This document shows, in pieces, positions 8,103-16,577 of a stretch of 36,990 nucleotides of DNA. The position numbers and the translations under genes are program-made. The notes under the pieces were generated by a model. That model was not told where the DNA came from, did no database searches, and saw only the letters and a program-made list of their open reading frames with translations. How positions within the stretch are numbered: position 1 is the stretch's first letter; the number at the start of each line of letters is the position of its first letter. Source of the stretch: DASZHC01 sp035938215 (GTDB lineage Bacteria; Verrucomicrobiota; Verrucomicrobiia; Chthoniobacterales; JAFAMB01); assembly GCA_035938215.1 (NCBI GenBank), contig DASZHC010000139.1, positions 1 through 36,990 of the forward strand. The letters run 5' to 3'.

Positions 8103-8338
8103 GGCACCCTAAGGACCGCATGGTCGGCTTGAGCCGCCGCGTATTGGAGGCACGCCTTGATATCTTCAGCTTCTAGATCGGGATAATCTTCAAGGATCTC
8201 TTTCTCTGAAACTCCCGCGGCAAGCAGATCAAGGACGTCTTTGACGCGGATACGCATACCACGGATGCAAGGTCTGCCGGCGCACTGTTCGGGGTTGAAA
8301 GTAATTCGATCAAGATAGCTCATCTCATGCCTGCTCAC
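8099..8338 (-). CDS. DUF433 family antitoxin
   Basis: A 79-residue protein of the DUF433 family, a small winged-helix type often paired with DUF5615 PIN-like toxins. It shows the family pattern LDRITFNPEQCAGRPCIRGM near 9-28, then VKDVLDLLAAGVSEKEILED and YPDLEAEDIKACLQYAA. The start may be the ATG at 8338 or, closer to the family norm, the ATG at 8323 (MSYLDRIT). Its TGA overlaps the toxin's GTG start, indicating translational coupling. The antitoxin looks intact while the toxin is damaged. Confidence 0.8.
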   Translation of the reverse strand: MSRHEMSYLDRITFNPEQCAGRPCIRGMRIRVKDVLDLLAAGVSEKEILEDYPDLEAEDIKACLQYAAAQADHAVLRVP

Positions 8339-8751
8339 ATTCCATTGGGTGTTTACCGAGTATGAACCGAGCGCCGGTTCTAATCCAGCGGCTTCGATAA
8401 AACAAGTCTTCCGGTCTTACCTTCCGATCCTGGCGGCTCTTTGGAGTCTTCGGCACACTGTAATTATACCTTCGTCCCTGCCCGACACTCCATCCTGGTA
8501 CCGACAGTCGTCCAAATCAGGCCCTAATCTAATATCGTGCCTCTGTCACGACTATCGTATTTTGATGCAATCACTTAATCTACAGTAACCTATGCATGTA
8601 AACGAAAAGCCATAACCGATCGAAATGCGGGTTGGACGCCTAACAGCGGGACGAAGGTCACTGTCGTGCCGTTGAAGAAATGAACGGCTCTAACCAAACA
8701 ACCCTGAAGTTTCAACCAGCTCTGGATTTTGAAGCCATTCGAGCATAAAAA
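8339..8751. other. Gene-free stretch upstream of DUF433 gene and recombinase relic
   Basis: About 410 bp with no gene I can support. A short segment at 8373-8397 resembles the T-arm and 3' acceptor strand of a tRNA but lacks the rest of the molecule. Frames on the minus strand (8590-8835) have no recognisable motif. Confidence 0.4.
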
Positions 8752-8958
8752 GTGTTCGTCGGTATCTGGAAAGAGACGGCGTCCGGCGGCAAGGACAGCC
8801 GGCACGACCGCAAGCAGGTCATGGCTCTGGCGCAAGCACGGCAGATAGACCTCATTCTGGCACCGCTGACAGGAGAGCTTGCAGGCCAGCCATTGAGCCG
8901 CAAAAACTTTAAATTAGCTCTGGGTGCCCACGCTGGTGGGAAGAAGCGTTTTGGCTAA
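8752..8958 (+). pseudogene. Serine recombinase (resolvase/invertase) fragment
   Basis: The frame reads VGIWKETASGGKDSRHDRKQ, then VMALAQARQIDLIL. This is the middle of the resolvase catalytic domain, where natural proteins continue with V-T-E-L-x-R-W-G-R. After LIL the sequence departs from the family, consistent with an indel. The catalytic-serine N-terminus, the helix E segment and the DNA-binding domain are missing. It is the only direct trace of a DNA-mobility gene in the window and lies at the edge of the decayed block, just before a 27-bp repeat (8970-8996). Confidence 0.65.
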
Positions 8959-8969
8959 CCCTCATGTAG

Positions 8970-8996
8970 CTTTTCGTACCTTTGTTGGAATTTAAC
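8970..8996 (+). repeat. 27-bp direct repeat, copy 1 (other copy 34775-34801)
   Basis: The 27 bases centred on GTACCTTTGTTGGAATTT recur at 34775-34801 with 26 of 27 matches and in the same orientation. This copy follows the serine recombinase relic. Flanking sequences are not similar, so only this core is shared. It could be a recombination footprint, the end of a mobile element, or a conserved regulatory site. Confidence 0.7.
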
Positions 8997-9116
8997 AATA
9001 TCGAGGGAGGTTTGAATTAAGGTGATTCAAAAACAAATGTCCACTCGCATTAAGGCGTTCATCTCGTTCCCCGGCATTTCAAGTTACAATTTCGCCATAA
9101 AAAATTTCGGTCCCGC

Positions 9117-11954
9117 TCAGGTTGGAAATACCGTTGTCTCAATACGCAGATCGCAGGTGTACATGCCTGGGGTCGCGGGCTCGCACGGCTTTCCAGCTTT
9201 GAAATCCGAAGGCGATTCTTCGACGAATTCAACGTGATCGGCACGCAGGCTAAATTTCTTTTCAGCTTGCTCAGTTTCGCGGTTCGACAAGTAAATCGAT
9301 AAGGGAAGCTGGACCGGAATCTGCGGATGAAGAGACGGATAAAGCGAAGATTTCCGGTAACGCAATCCCGCCACGAATTCCTTGGAAGAGAGCGACCTAA
9401 ATGGAATTTCGCGCCCGTTGACATAAACGGCAAATTGCTGATTGAAACCGTCAACGGCGGAGATTTCCAAGCGTTCTATTGAGCTGTCAACGAACCTGCT
9501 TGTGTTCCCCCCCACTTCCGGAGTCTCCGCGAGGAGCGGCCATGCTTCCAGGGCCTTCCGGACGGTGAATCCTTCGTGCCTCAATATCGCCGGAAAACGC
9601 CACTCCCAAATTTCATGGAAAACGGCCGGATCGAACGCAAATCCGAATTCAGCGAGCAAGCTTAATACGGAGGTAAAGTCGGCCCAAAGCGGAGTGGGCA
9701 GAAAATATCGATCATGAAGATCAAAACCGTAGTCTTTCAGCGGCTCGGAAAAGGGTTGTTTGAGAAGAAATGTGAGCAATGCCCGCCAAAGCAGTGCAAC
9801 AGCGGCGGTCCACTCCGACGTTGGAAGGCTTTCAATAGCGCGAAATTCGATCAACCCGAAATGGCCATTTGGGGGACTCCAGAACTTATCGAAACTGGTC
9901 TCGCTGCGATGGGTGTTCCCTGAGACATCGGTATGGAGATGTCGAAGCAACTCGTGGATCTCCTGACGCCGATCGCCCTGCGGGAGCTCCTCTAATTGGC
10001 GATAAGCGAGCTCAAGGTCGAGCAGTGAATTTCCACTTTCGTCCGGTCGCGGCGCTTGAGACGAATGACCCACATAGCAGCCGGTGAAGAGATAAGAAAG
10101 CGACGGGTGATGCTGCCAGAATCGGAGAATCGACGCGATCCATTTAGGACGCGTAAAAAAGGGGTTTTCGTCGATCGACGTGCCCCCGAACAAGAGATGA
10201 GACCCGCCACCGGTGCCGGCGAGCGCCGGTTCGGTCCGAAATGATCGCAGATCGAGTAATTCGCCGAGCCCTTCAAGCCGGACAAGCCATTCACGAAACT
10301 CGGTCCAGGTTCTGCACGGAGGCAGGTTGACCTCCAGAACCCCTGGATCGGCCGTGAACCCGAGCCGACTCCAGCTCGACGGCAGATCGACCGGGACGTA
10401 GCCCTCCCAGCGAACGGCACATCTGCCCTCCGCGACGCTGACAATCGTTTGAATAAGATTTTCCCATTGTCCTGTGAGAAGTGGCGGAAGGAAGATAGTC
10501 AAATAATCGGCTTCCGCCTCGAGAATCAGTCCTCGCCTTGTGGCCTCGGCAGGCAACAAATGCATCGGCAATCTGAGCCCGGCCGGTCCCTCGGCCTGCG
10601 AGAGTTCGAACCGCCGAAAATTCCACTTCTCGGATACCCATTTGTCGTCCCGCCAATCCAGAGGCAAAACCCAGATCTGCTTCTTTGGAACGCGTGGATC
10701 GACGGCCCGAAGCCAATGATCATTCAAGCCCAGTTTTTGGAGCAATCGGTCCCGAATGGATTTCAAGGTCTTCTGATCGACGGGCTTGTTTTTCGCGTTT
10801 GGACCGACGCCGAAAGACTCTTTCGAGGAGGAACGCAGGACGTGAAGCGCCCACCGTGGGTTGACCTCCCCGGGATAGAGTTTACCTGGGGTGTAAAGCG
10901 TAATAGCCTCGGGATAAGATGTCTCTACAAGTTTTTCCGCAAATGCATAGGCATACTTGAGCTTCGTAGGACCTACCGCCGCAAAGTTCCACTCGGGACC
11001 CTCCGGTTTCGTGGGTATAAAGGTCGGCTCTCCGCCCATCGTCAAAATCACTCCCTCACTCGCCAGCGCCTTCTCGACCTGAGCGGCAATTTTTGACACA
11101 TCTCTCTCGGTGATAAGAGTCAGATCCAAGTGCGAATCAAAATGCCCGGTCGCCTTTCCGAAAAATGAGCCTTGAACAGGCGCAATGTCCAGCATGCGAA
11201 TTCCAACCGCAGTCGGAATGAACCTGTGATCGCAAAAGGTTCCGTTCGTCGGATCAATCCCGATCCAGCCCGCTCCCGGAAGGTAGACTTCGATCCACGC
11301 ATGCAGACCAGTTTCCGCGCGACGGTCTTTGACATCTACGTGAAACTCGCACAGGAATCCGCTGACGACTCGAACAGCCAAACCAATTTTGCGCAGAATC
11401 GTGGCACACAGCAAGGAGGTGTCTCTGCAAGCGCCCGATCGAAGTTCGATTGTCTGGGCCGGCAGCCTGGCGTCGCCTTCGAGCCGCACCTCGTAAGCGA
11501 TCTCGGCGCGAAGTGTTTCGGCCAGTTCAACAAGCGCACCTACGGTATCGCGTTTTCCCTCAAGCCGCCAAATTTCGTCGGTTTCCGCCTGTTCCTCTGG
11601 AGCAATATTTTTATAGGGGGCGAGGATGCGTTCTTCCTCCGGAGTATATTCGAGTGGGAGCTGAAGCGCATCCGGCGCGAGCAGAAAATGGAACGGATTT
11701 TTGGGCCAGAGTTCGAGTTCCAGCTCAACACGAATTTCCAGAACTTCTCCCGGTTTTGGAAGAAAACAATTCGCCACCAGGTTATCAAATAAATCGCGCC
11801 GATACTGGATATCGCTCTCCAGGTTGATTGCCGTGTGGTGGCGATGCGTAACGATGGATTGATCCGTTCTAGGATAGAGTCGCACTACGTGAGTCGAAAA
11901 GCCCACCGGCTTGTCGTAGCCATAGCGCATCCAGTTTTCGATTTTTAGCCGCAT
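9117..11954 (-). CDS. Transglutaminase-like protein with C-terminal DUF2126 putative amidoligase domain
   Basis: The 945-residue protein starts with the bacterial transglutaminase-like N-terminal domain, then a papain-like transglutaminase core with the expected triad: Cys176 in RSGACRDTS, His218 in GLHAWIEVYLPG, and Asp234 in IGIDPTNG. From about residue 300 onward it continues as DUF2126, opening with GVILTMGGEPTFIP. DUF2126 is predicted to have a glutamine-synthetase-like amidoligase fold. Many homologues are nearer 1,100 residues, so this one is somewhat compact. It lies 8 bp downstream of the smaller transglutaminase gene, in one operon, and its natural partner, the ATP-grasp/alpha-E protein, is at 1710-4220. 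A role in making or processing peptide conjugates is predicted from domain logic and has not been shown. Confidence 0.85.
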   Translation of the reverse strand: MRLKIENWMRYGYDKPVGFSTHVVRLYPRTDQSIVTHRHHTAINLESDIQYRRDLFDNLVANCFLPKPGEVLEIRVELELELWPKNPFHFLLAPDALQLPLEYTPEEERILAPYKNIAPEEQAETDEIWRLEGKRDTVGALVELAETLRAEIAYEVRLEGDARLPAQTIELRSGACRDTSLLCATILRKIGLAVRVVSGFLCEFHVDVKDRRAETGLHAWIEVYLPGAGWIGIDPTNGTFCDHRFIPTAVGIRMLDIAPVQGSFFGKATGHFDSHLDLTLITERDVSKIAAQVEKALASEGVILTMGGEPTFIPTKPEGPEWNFAAVGPTKLKYAYAFAEKLVETSYPEAITLYTPGKLYPGEVNPRWALHVLRSSSKESFGVGPNAKNKPVDQKTLKSIRDRLLQKLGLNDHWLRAVDPRVPKKQIWVLPLDWRDDKWVSEKWNFRRFELSQAEGPAGLRLPMHLLPAEATRRGLILEAEADYLTIFLPPLLTGQWENLIQTIVSVAEGRCAVRWEGYVPVDLPSSWSRLGFTADPGVLEVNLPPCRTWTEFREWLVRLEGLGELLDLRSFRTEPALAGTGGGSHLLFGGTSIDENPFFTRPKWIASILRFWQHHPSLSYLFTGCYVGHSSQAPRPDESGNSLLDLELAYRQLEELPQGDRRQEIHELLRHLHTDVSGNTHRSETSFDKFWSPPNGHFGLIEFRAIESLPTSEWTAAVALLWRALLTFLLKQPFSEPLKDYGFDLHDRYFLPTPLWADFTSVLSLLAEFGFAFDPAVFHEIWEWRFPAILRHEGFTVRKALEAWPLLAETPEVGGNTSRFVDSSIERLEISAVDGFNQQFAVYVNGREIPFRSLSSKEFVAGLRYRKSSLYPSLHPQIPVQLPLSIYLSNRETEQAEKKFSLRADHVEFVEESPSDFKAGKPCEPATPGMYTCDLRIETTVFPT

Positions 11955-11962
11955 GAAAATTC

Positions 11963-12838
11963 CTATTTCTTTAACCTGGCCACTTTTACCTGGACCTTCA
12001 TCACCTGATCCCCGCTCCCCTTGAAGGTTCCACGAATTGGAGCGGCTTCGCTGGCGTCGCGGCCGAAGGAGACGGCGATATGCTGTTCACCACACCATCG
12101 ATTGTTCGTCGGGTCGAGTGCGACCCAGTGCTGCCCCGGCAACAAAATCTCAACCCAGGCGTGTGTAGCAACGGAACCGATGAGGCGCTTCTTCTCGCCG
12201 TTCTCTCCGCGAGGCGGAGAGGTCTCGATGTAGCCGCACACATAACGGGAGGGCAACCCTCCGGTGCGCAGGACGCTAAGCATGATGTGTGCGAAATCCT
12301 GGCAAACACCGATCCGGTCCCTCCAGATAGAGGAAACATCCGTTGAGAAATTCGTTGCCCCCTTTCGATATTGGAAATTCTCGTATATTGCCTTGTTCAG
12401 ATTCTCGAGTCCCTTCCGCAGTGTGGATTGCCCGTTCAAATAGCGCTTGGCCCATTGCACCGATTCACGGCCGATCTTGACCATGTCTGTCGGCTGCAAG
12501 TAGTCGAAAACAAAAGGCAGCGAACTATTTAAAATCTGTCGTGCCTCCTGAACGGTGAGGTCAAGACTCTCCCCGGGAAGGGATTCTGACTCTGTCTTTA
12601 CGAGAGCCTCGCTGCGAATCGTAAGCCGGGAATGGCGGTAAGGCAGCGAAAGAAACGCCACTTCATTTCCAAAATAATCGCGGTAACCCGAAGTCCGGCT
12701 GGCCGGCTCGATGGTCAAACGGTGATCCTGGACGGTCTGACCCTCGCGGCTGAGCGGCGTCAACCGCAGTTCGAGATAGGCCTCGGCGACTGGTTCCCCG
12801 TATCGATAATCGGTCGTATGTGTGACGCGGAAAAGCAT
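11963..12838 (-). CDS. Transglutaminase-like cysteine protease family protein
   Basis: A 291-residue protein from the chosen ATG at 12838. It has the N-terminal beta domain characteristic of this group (MLFRVTHTTDYRYGEP), then the transglutaminase core with the active-site Cys in GVCQDFAH, His in ATHAWVEILLPG and Asp in VALDPTNN. An upstream GTG at 12862 would add eight residues that do not look like the family start, although a GAGG precedes it. Members of this family are found with ATP-grasp, alpha-E and DUF2126 proteins and are thought to be peptidases or transamidases acting on the product. It is the first gene of the two-gene operon and follows the type II secretion operon on the same strand. 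Confidence 0.85.
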   Translation of the reverse strand: MLFRVTHTTDYRYGEPVAEAYLELRLTPLSREGQTVQDHRLTIEPASRTSGYRDYFGNEVAFLSLPYRHSRLTIRSEALVKTESESLPGESLDLTVQEARQILNSSLPFVFDYLQPTDMVKIGRESVQWAKRYLNGQSTLRKGLENLNKAIYENFQYRKGATNFSTDVSSIWRDRIGVCQDFAHIMLSVLRTGGLPSRYVCGYIETSPPRGENGEKKRLIGSVATHAWVEILLPGQHWVALDPTNNRWCGEQHIAVSFGRDASEAAPIRGTFKGSGDQVMKVQVKVARLKK

Positions 12839-13021
12839 CGGCCCCAAGTTTCGGCTGCACACTTACCTCAAATGAGGGGCTGAATGCAAACGTGGATGGA
12901 AAAGAATATGAGAGACGGCACACCCGTTCTGCAGTGCGGCGAGGCCGCTCACCCAACCCGATGCCTCTCCCAACCCGACCATGCTACCCCGAGATTCTCG
13001 TTGGTCTGAGGCGCGGCCTCG

Positions 13022-15319
13022 CTAATCTTTTGTCATTCCCTTTTTCCTTCTGACCGGCGCTGGCGAAGGAGGGCTGGCGTAGTCGGAGGGATGGGCGAGT
13101 TCATAGGTGTCCGCGCCGACCTTCGTTCTTTGCTCTTCCCTGAGGCTGGCTCGCAAGGTCTGGATATCGTCGTTGACAACGGTCGGCTGAATGAAAATGA
13201 GCAGTTCATCACGCTCTTTGCTGTTGGTTGTGTATTTGAACAAATTCCCGAGGTACGGAACATCCATGAGATACGGGATACCGTTATTATCCTTTGTTAC
13301 CTGATCCTTAATCAATCCGCCTAGCACGATCGTGGCACCGCTCGGAATGGTGACCGTCGTTGTGAGTCGCTGACTATTAACAATCGGAACCTGGTTTCCG
13401 GAGATATTGACGTTATTGCCGAGGGTATCATTAATCTGGGCCACCTTAAGCGTCACTTCGTTATTCGAGTTAATCAGAGGAATCACTTCGAGCCGAAGTT
13501 CGACATCCTCATAACCGACGGTTGCCGCAATCGCAGTGCTGCTGCTGTTGTTGATCACGCCGCCAGTCGTACCGGTCGTTAAATTACTCAACGTGCTTTG
13601 CGGCACAGGAACACGTTGGCCACTGGATATGACAGCCCGTTTGTTGTTCGCGGTGTAAACGGCGGGCCGCGCTAGAATCTTAAAATTGCTGCGCTGATCA
13701 AGTGCGCGAACGAAAACAGCAACGGCGTCGCCGATCGCTCCATAAATGGTCAATCCAGACAATGCTGGAAAGGTTCCGGTCGACAAAATCCGGCGAGGAT
13801 CAGCTACTACTTGTCCGGCTGTCGTGATGCCGGCGGTGCTGAAACCAGCAGCGTTCAAGTTGCCCGAGGCAATGCCACTATGGCCGCTGATCTTTTTGAA
13901 TGTCTGAACCCAATCGACCCCGAACTGAAAATCATTGGAAAGCTGCAACTGACCGATTACCGTGGACAGATAAACCTGTTGCGGCCGGCGGTCGAGCCGA
14001 TCGAGAATCGTTCGGACTTTCCGGACACTCTCTGGCGGACCAATCACTAGAATCTTGTTATCCTTGGCGTCGGAAATGATCCGAGAGCGACCGACGACGA
14101 CTGCCTGCGGACCAAGTTGTTCATTCGGTTCCTGAAGTAGGTCTTCTCCAGCGCCGACTGAGCCCGCCGAGTTACTAACCGGGCTGTATCCGCCGGTGCC
14201 GCCGGCGCTGCTGCTTCGGTAGCCTCCGAGATTCGCCCCACGATTTTGCGGCTGGTTCGGGTTCTGCTGCCCGGGCGCAGCTGCTCCCTGGGCAACCTGA
14301 GTTTGATCTTCCGCCAGGAGATCCTGCAAGACCGGCAGGACCTCGCCCGCCGGTATATAACGTAGGTGATACTCAAGCGGTTCCGCTGCGCCCACCGCCG
14401 CGTCGAATTGTCGAATCAGCGTTCTGAAGTAAGGAATGTTCTGCGGTTTGGCGACAATCAGGATACGGTTGGTTCGCGTGTCGGGAACCAGTTGAACCTG
14501 GCCGCTCAGCGTGCCTGCCTCCGAACCGGCGACGTTCGCGGGTTGCACATTCGCTGCAGGCTGCCCCGGTACCGCGGGAGCCTGTTCTCCCCCAATGCGT
14601 TCTTTGCGCTGGTACTCCATCAACTTGTTTATCGTCTCGGCAACCCGCTCGGCATCTGCCCGTATAAGCGGGACGAATTCTGAAACGATTCGAGCAGGCG
14701 GCACATCGATCAATTCTTGAAGCGCAACCAATTGACGAATGACCGTAGTGCTTTCTGTAATGAGAAGCGCCTGCGCGCTATTGATCGGTACGAAAGAGGT
14801 ATAGGCACGGGGCAGAATATGCGTTTGAAAAACGGTCAGCGCCTCGCTCGCTGAAATGTACTTAAAAGGCATGTAGTAGCTGATCACTTGTTCTCCGTCT
14901 GGAATGGATTCCGGGCCGGTGTAAAGACGCACGCCTTCGCTCCGCGGGTTCTTGCCCGTGTTAATATTAATGACTTTAACCGTGTTCGGTTCCTGCGAGG
15001 GGACCAGCACGATGTTATTAAGCAGCAGCGAGGCCTCAATCAATCGGATCAGTTCGCTTTTGCGCACAGGCTGCGGTACCGAGATTGTAATAGGCAGCAC
15101 GTTGGCCGCGAGGTTGCTATCCTTGATGAGGACTTTTCCCGTCAATTGCTCATACTGCATCAAGATCGTGTCGATGTTTGCGTTGATGGCTTGAAATGAA
15201 GTCCACTGTTCATCGTTCGCAGCCGGTTTCGGGGAGGGAGCATTCTGAGACTCCTGCGCATTGGTTGCCGAGACAGTTAGCGATATGAGCAACAGCATCG
15301 TGAAATGGCGAAGATGCAT
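13022..15319 (-). CDS. gspD: Type II secretion system secretin GspD
   Basis: A 765-residue outer-membrane channel protein. It has a signal peptide (residues 1 to about 21, cleaved near TNA-QE). Repeated N-domains follow, with the typical repeat seen as VQLVPDTRTNRILIVAKPQ and, later, AVVVGRSRIISDAKDNKILV. The secretin domain lies in the last third, marked by IPSGATIVLGGLIKDQ and VPYLGNLFKY. A long Gln/Gly/Asn-rich linker lies at about residues 340-390. The pattern fits secretins of the GspD/PilQ superfamily, and the pseudopilin genes upstream make type II secretion the best call. It is the last gene of the operon, 3 bp after the GspC-like gene, and ends KGMTKD. Confidence 0.9.
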   Translation of the reverse strand: MHLRHFTMLLLISLTVSATNAQESQNAPSPKPAANDEQWTSFQAINANIDTILMQYEQLTGKVLIKDSNLAANVLPITISVPQPVRKSELIRLIEASLLLNNIVLVPSQEPNTVKVININTGKNPRSEGVRLYTGPESIPDGEQVISYYMPFKYISASEALTVFQTHILPRAYTSFVPINSAQALLITESTTVIRQLVALQELIDVPPARIVSEFVPLIRADAERVAETINKLMEYQRKERIGGEQAPAVPGQPAANVQPANVAGSEAGTLSGQVQLVPDTRTNRILIVAKPQNIPYFRTLIRQFDAAVGAAEPLEYHLRYIPAGEVLPVLQDLLAEDQTQVAQGAAAPGQQNPNQPQNRGANLGGYRSSSAGGTGGYSPVSNSAGSVGAGEDLLQEPNEQLGPQAVVVGRSRIISDAKDNKILVIGPPESVRKVRTILDRLDRRPQQVYLSTVIGQLQLSNDFQFGVDWVQTFKKISGHSGIASGNLNAAGFSTAGITTAGQVVADPRRILSTGTFPALSGLTIYGAIGDAVAVFVRALDQRSNFKILARPAVYTANNKRAVISSGQRVPVPQSTLSNLTTGTTGGVINNSSSTAIAATVGYEDVELRLEVIPLINSNNEVTLKVAQINDTLGNNVNISGNQVPIVNSQRLTTTVTIPSGATIVLGGLIKDQVTKDNNGIPYLMDVPYLGNLFKYTTNSKERDELLIFIQPTVVNDDIQTLRASLREEQRTKVGADTYELAHPSDYASPPSPAPVRRKKGMTKD

Positions 15320-15322
15320 AAC

Positions 15323-16066
15323 TTATTGTCCTTGTGCCTGAGGCGCAGGATTCTGATAGGGCTGTTGCGGATTGACAGGCTCCTCCCTGGCGGGCGGAGC
15401 AGTCAGGCGTTTTCTACGGACTTCCGAAGCGCGGGGCGGCCGCACAGCATTGTCAGGCTGGCCCGGAACGCCTCCCTGCTGTACCTGCACAGGCCCCGTC
15501 CGAGCCGCCTGCTGAAAAGCTTCGAATGAATTCTGCTGCCCCGGTATTTGACCGCGCGTCCCTGGAAACGGCTGCGCGCCGGGAGCGGCGCCTGGGCTTT
15601 GTGCGCCACCCGGCGCTGAAGAACCCGGAGCCTGGGAAAGGGCCACCTGGCTCTCGGTACGGAATTTAACGGCCCCCTGTTCCGTGCCATGCGATAAGAT
15701 TACTTCTACTTTTCGCGGATCGGGATTAACATGAACCTGCAGCAGTTTCAAGTTGTCCGCGTTCGGTTCCCTGGTGACCTTCTGAACGGCGTTGGTTTCC
15801 GTATTCTGAACGAACACAACGTCACTTCCACCGTCATTCAGCCAGCTGAGCAAAATCAATTTGTTGAACAGGCTCGGCTGAGCTTGTGCGACGACCGGCG
15901 CGACAAGCGTGAATGGATTGTGCTGCCAGACATTTTGGTACCGGTCAGGCTTGAATCCCGGTGAAACCTGATCATCCGTTTGGCCAAATAACGGAGCGAC
16001 AAGCGAAACAAACGCCAGTGTAGTTGGTGTTCTGAGGAGACTTGCAAGTTTACAGGTTCGGGGCAT
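15323..16066 (-). CDS. GspC/PilP-like type II secretion accessory protein
   Basis: From the ATG at 16066 the protein is 247 residues, with a signal or anchor segment (TLAFVSLVAPLFGQ) near the start. A small beta-rich region follows (LVAPVVAQAQPS, LILLSWLNDGGSDVVFVQNT, VEVILSHGTEQGAVKF). Its pattern of short strands resembles the homology region of GspC or the PilP domain that contacts the secretin. The C-terminal 100 residues are Pro/Gln/Ala/Gly-rich and probably disordered. The longer frame to 16111 is less likely, because the hydrophobic segment would then be too internal. It overlaps the end of the gspM-like gene by 17 bp and directly precedes gspD, the place where gspC or pilP would be expected. 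Similarity is by pattern and context only. Confidence 0.6.
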   Translation of the reverse strand: MPRTCKLASLLRTPTTLAFVSLVAPLFGQTDDQVSPGFKPDRYQNVWQHNPFTLVAPVVAQAQPSLFNKLILLSWLNDGGSDVVFVQNTETNAVQKVTREPNADNLKLLQVHVNPDPRKVEVILSHGTEQGAVKFRTESQVALSQAPGSSAPGGAQSPGAAPGAQPFPGTRGQIPGQQNSFEAFQQAARTGPVQVQQGGVPGQPDNAVRPPRASEVRRKRLTAPPAREEPVNPQQPYQNPAPQAQGQ

Positions 16067-16577
16067 ACCAGCGGGCGACCTCCAGCTCGAGGCTGACAGT
16101 AGGAGGCTCATTCGCGCTTTTCAAAGAAAAACTCGTCATGGCCTGGAACAGTTCCGGTTGCTGGATATGAACCAGCCACTTTATAACGTCCTGAAGAGAG
16201 CCGCTGAGCTTGAGTCGAACAGCGACGCTCTGGTAGTTCTGCGTCGAACTGTTTGCACCGAAACTTTGCTCCTGAATTTCCAGGTGGTCGGCAGCGGCAG
16301 TCGATGTCAATGACTCAAGCAACTCTGACTGCGGGACTTGATTGGAATGGATTCGGGGCTGAGTATGATCGATCCACCGCTTCTTATTCAGCCAAAAATT
16401 CTTCTCTTTGAGCCAGACCTGGTTCGTACGCTCCTCGCCACGCAGATCCGCGACCTCTTTCGAAAGCGATGAATGGAGGTCCATAAGGTAGCTGAGACCA
16501 TAGAAGTTTGCCATCGCGAAGACCGCAATGCACAGAATTAACGACAGTCTCTTCTCGCTCTTAGTCAGTTTTCGCAA
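16050..16577 (-). CDS. gspM: GspM/PilO-like inner-membrane protein
   Basis: I place the start at a TTG (16577), preceded by AAGGAG with nine bases between. It overlaps the end of gspL by 17 bp, and the protein then begins LRKLTKSEKRLSLIL. The longer frame to 16757 lies wholly within gspL and is low-quality sequence. The 175-residue product has one transmembrane helix (LSLILCIAVFAMANFYGLSYLM), a coiled-coil-like stretch, and a ferredoxin-like C-terminus ending SLELEVARWYAPNL. This is the layout of GspM and PilO, which pair with GspL/PilN in the assembly platform of the secretion machine. The sequence is divergent, so position in the operon carries much of the call. Confidence 0.65.
   Translation of the reverse strand: MRKLTKSEKRLSLILCIAVFAMANFYGLSYLMDLHSSLSKEVADLRGEERTNQVWLKEKNFWLNKKRWIDHTQPRIHSNQVPQSELLESLTSTAAADHLEIQEQSFGANSSTQNYQSVAVRLKLSGSLQDVIKWLVHIQQPELFQAMTSFSLKSANEPPTVSLELEVARWYAPNL

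Noticed and set aside
8373..8397. tRNA-like 3' end (GGTTCTAATCC followed by a possible acceptor strand)
   Set aside because: The T-loop lacks the canonical purine after TTC, only four of five T-stem pairs form, and no D-arm, anticodon arm or 5' acceptor strand is found upstream. It may be a relic or att-like half-site but cannot be called a tRNA.
8590..8835. Minus-strand frame of 81 codons
   Set aside because: It overlaps the serine recombinase relic on the other strand and shows no family pattern.
12939..13022. Inverted pair GCGAGGCCGC / GCGGCCTCGC after gspD
   Set aside because: The arms match perfectly over 10 bp but are separated by 64 bp and have no T-run, so a terminator call is not justified.
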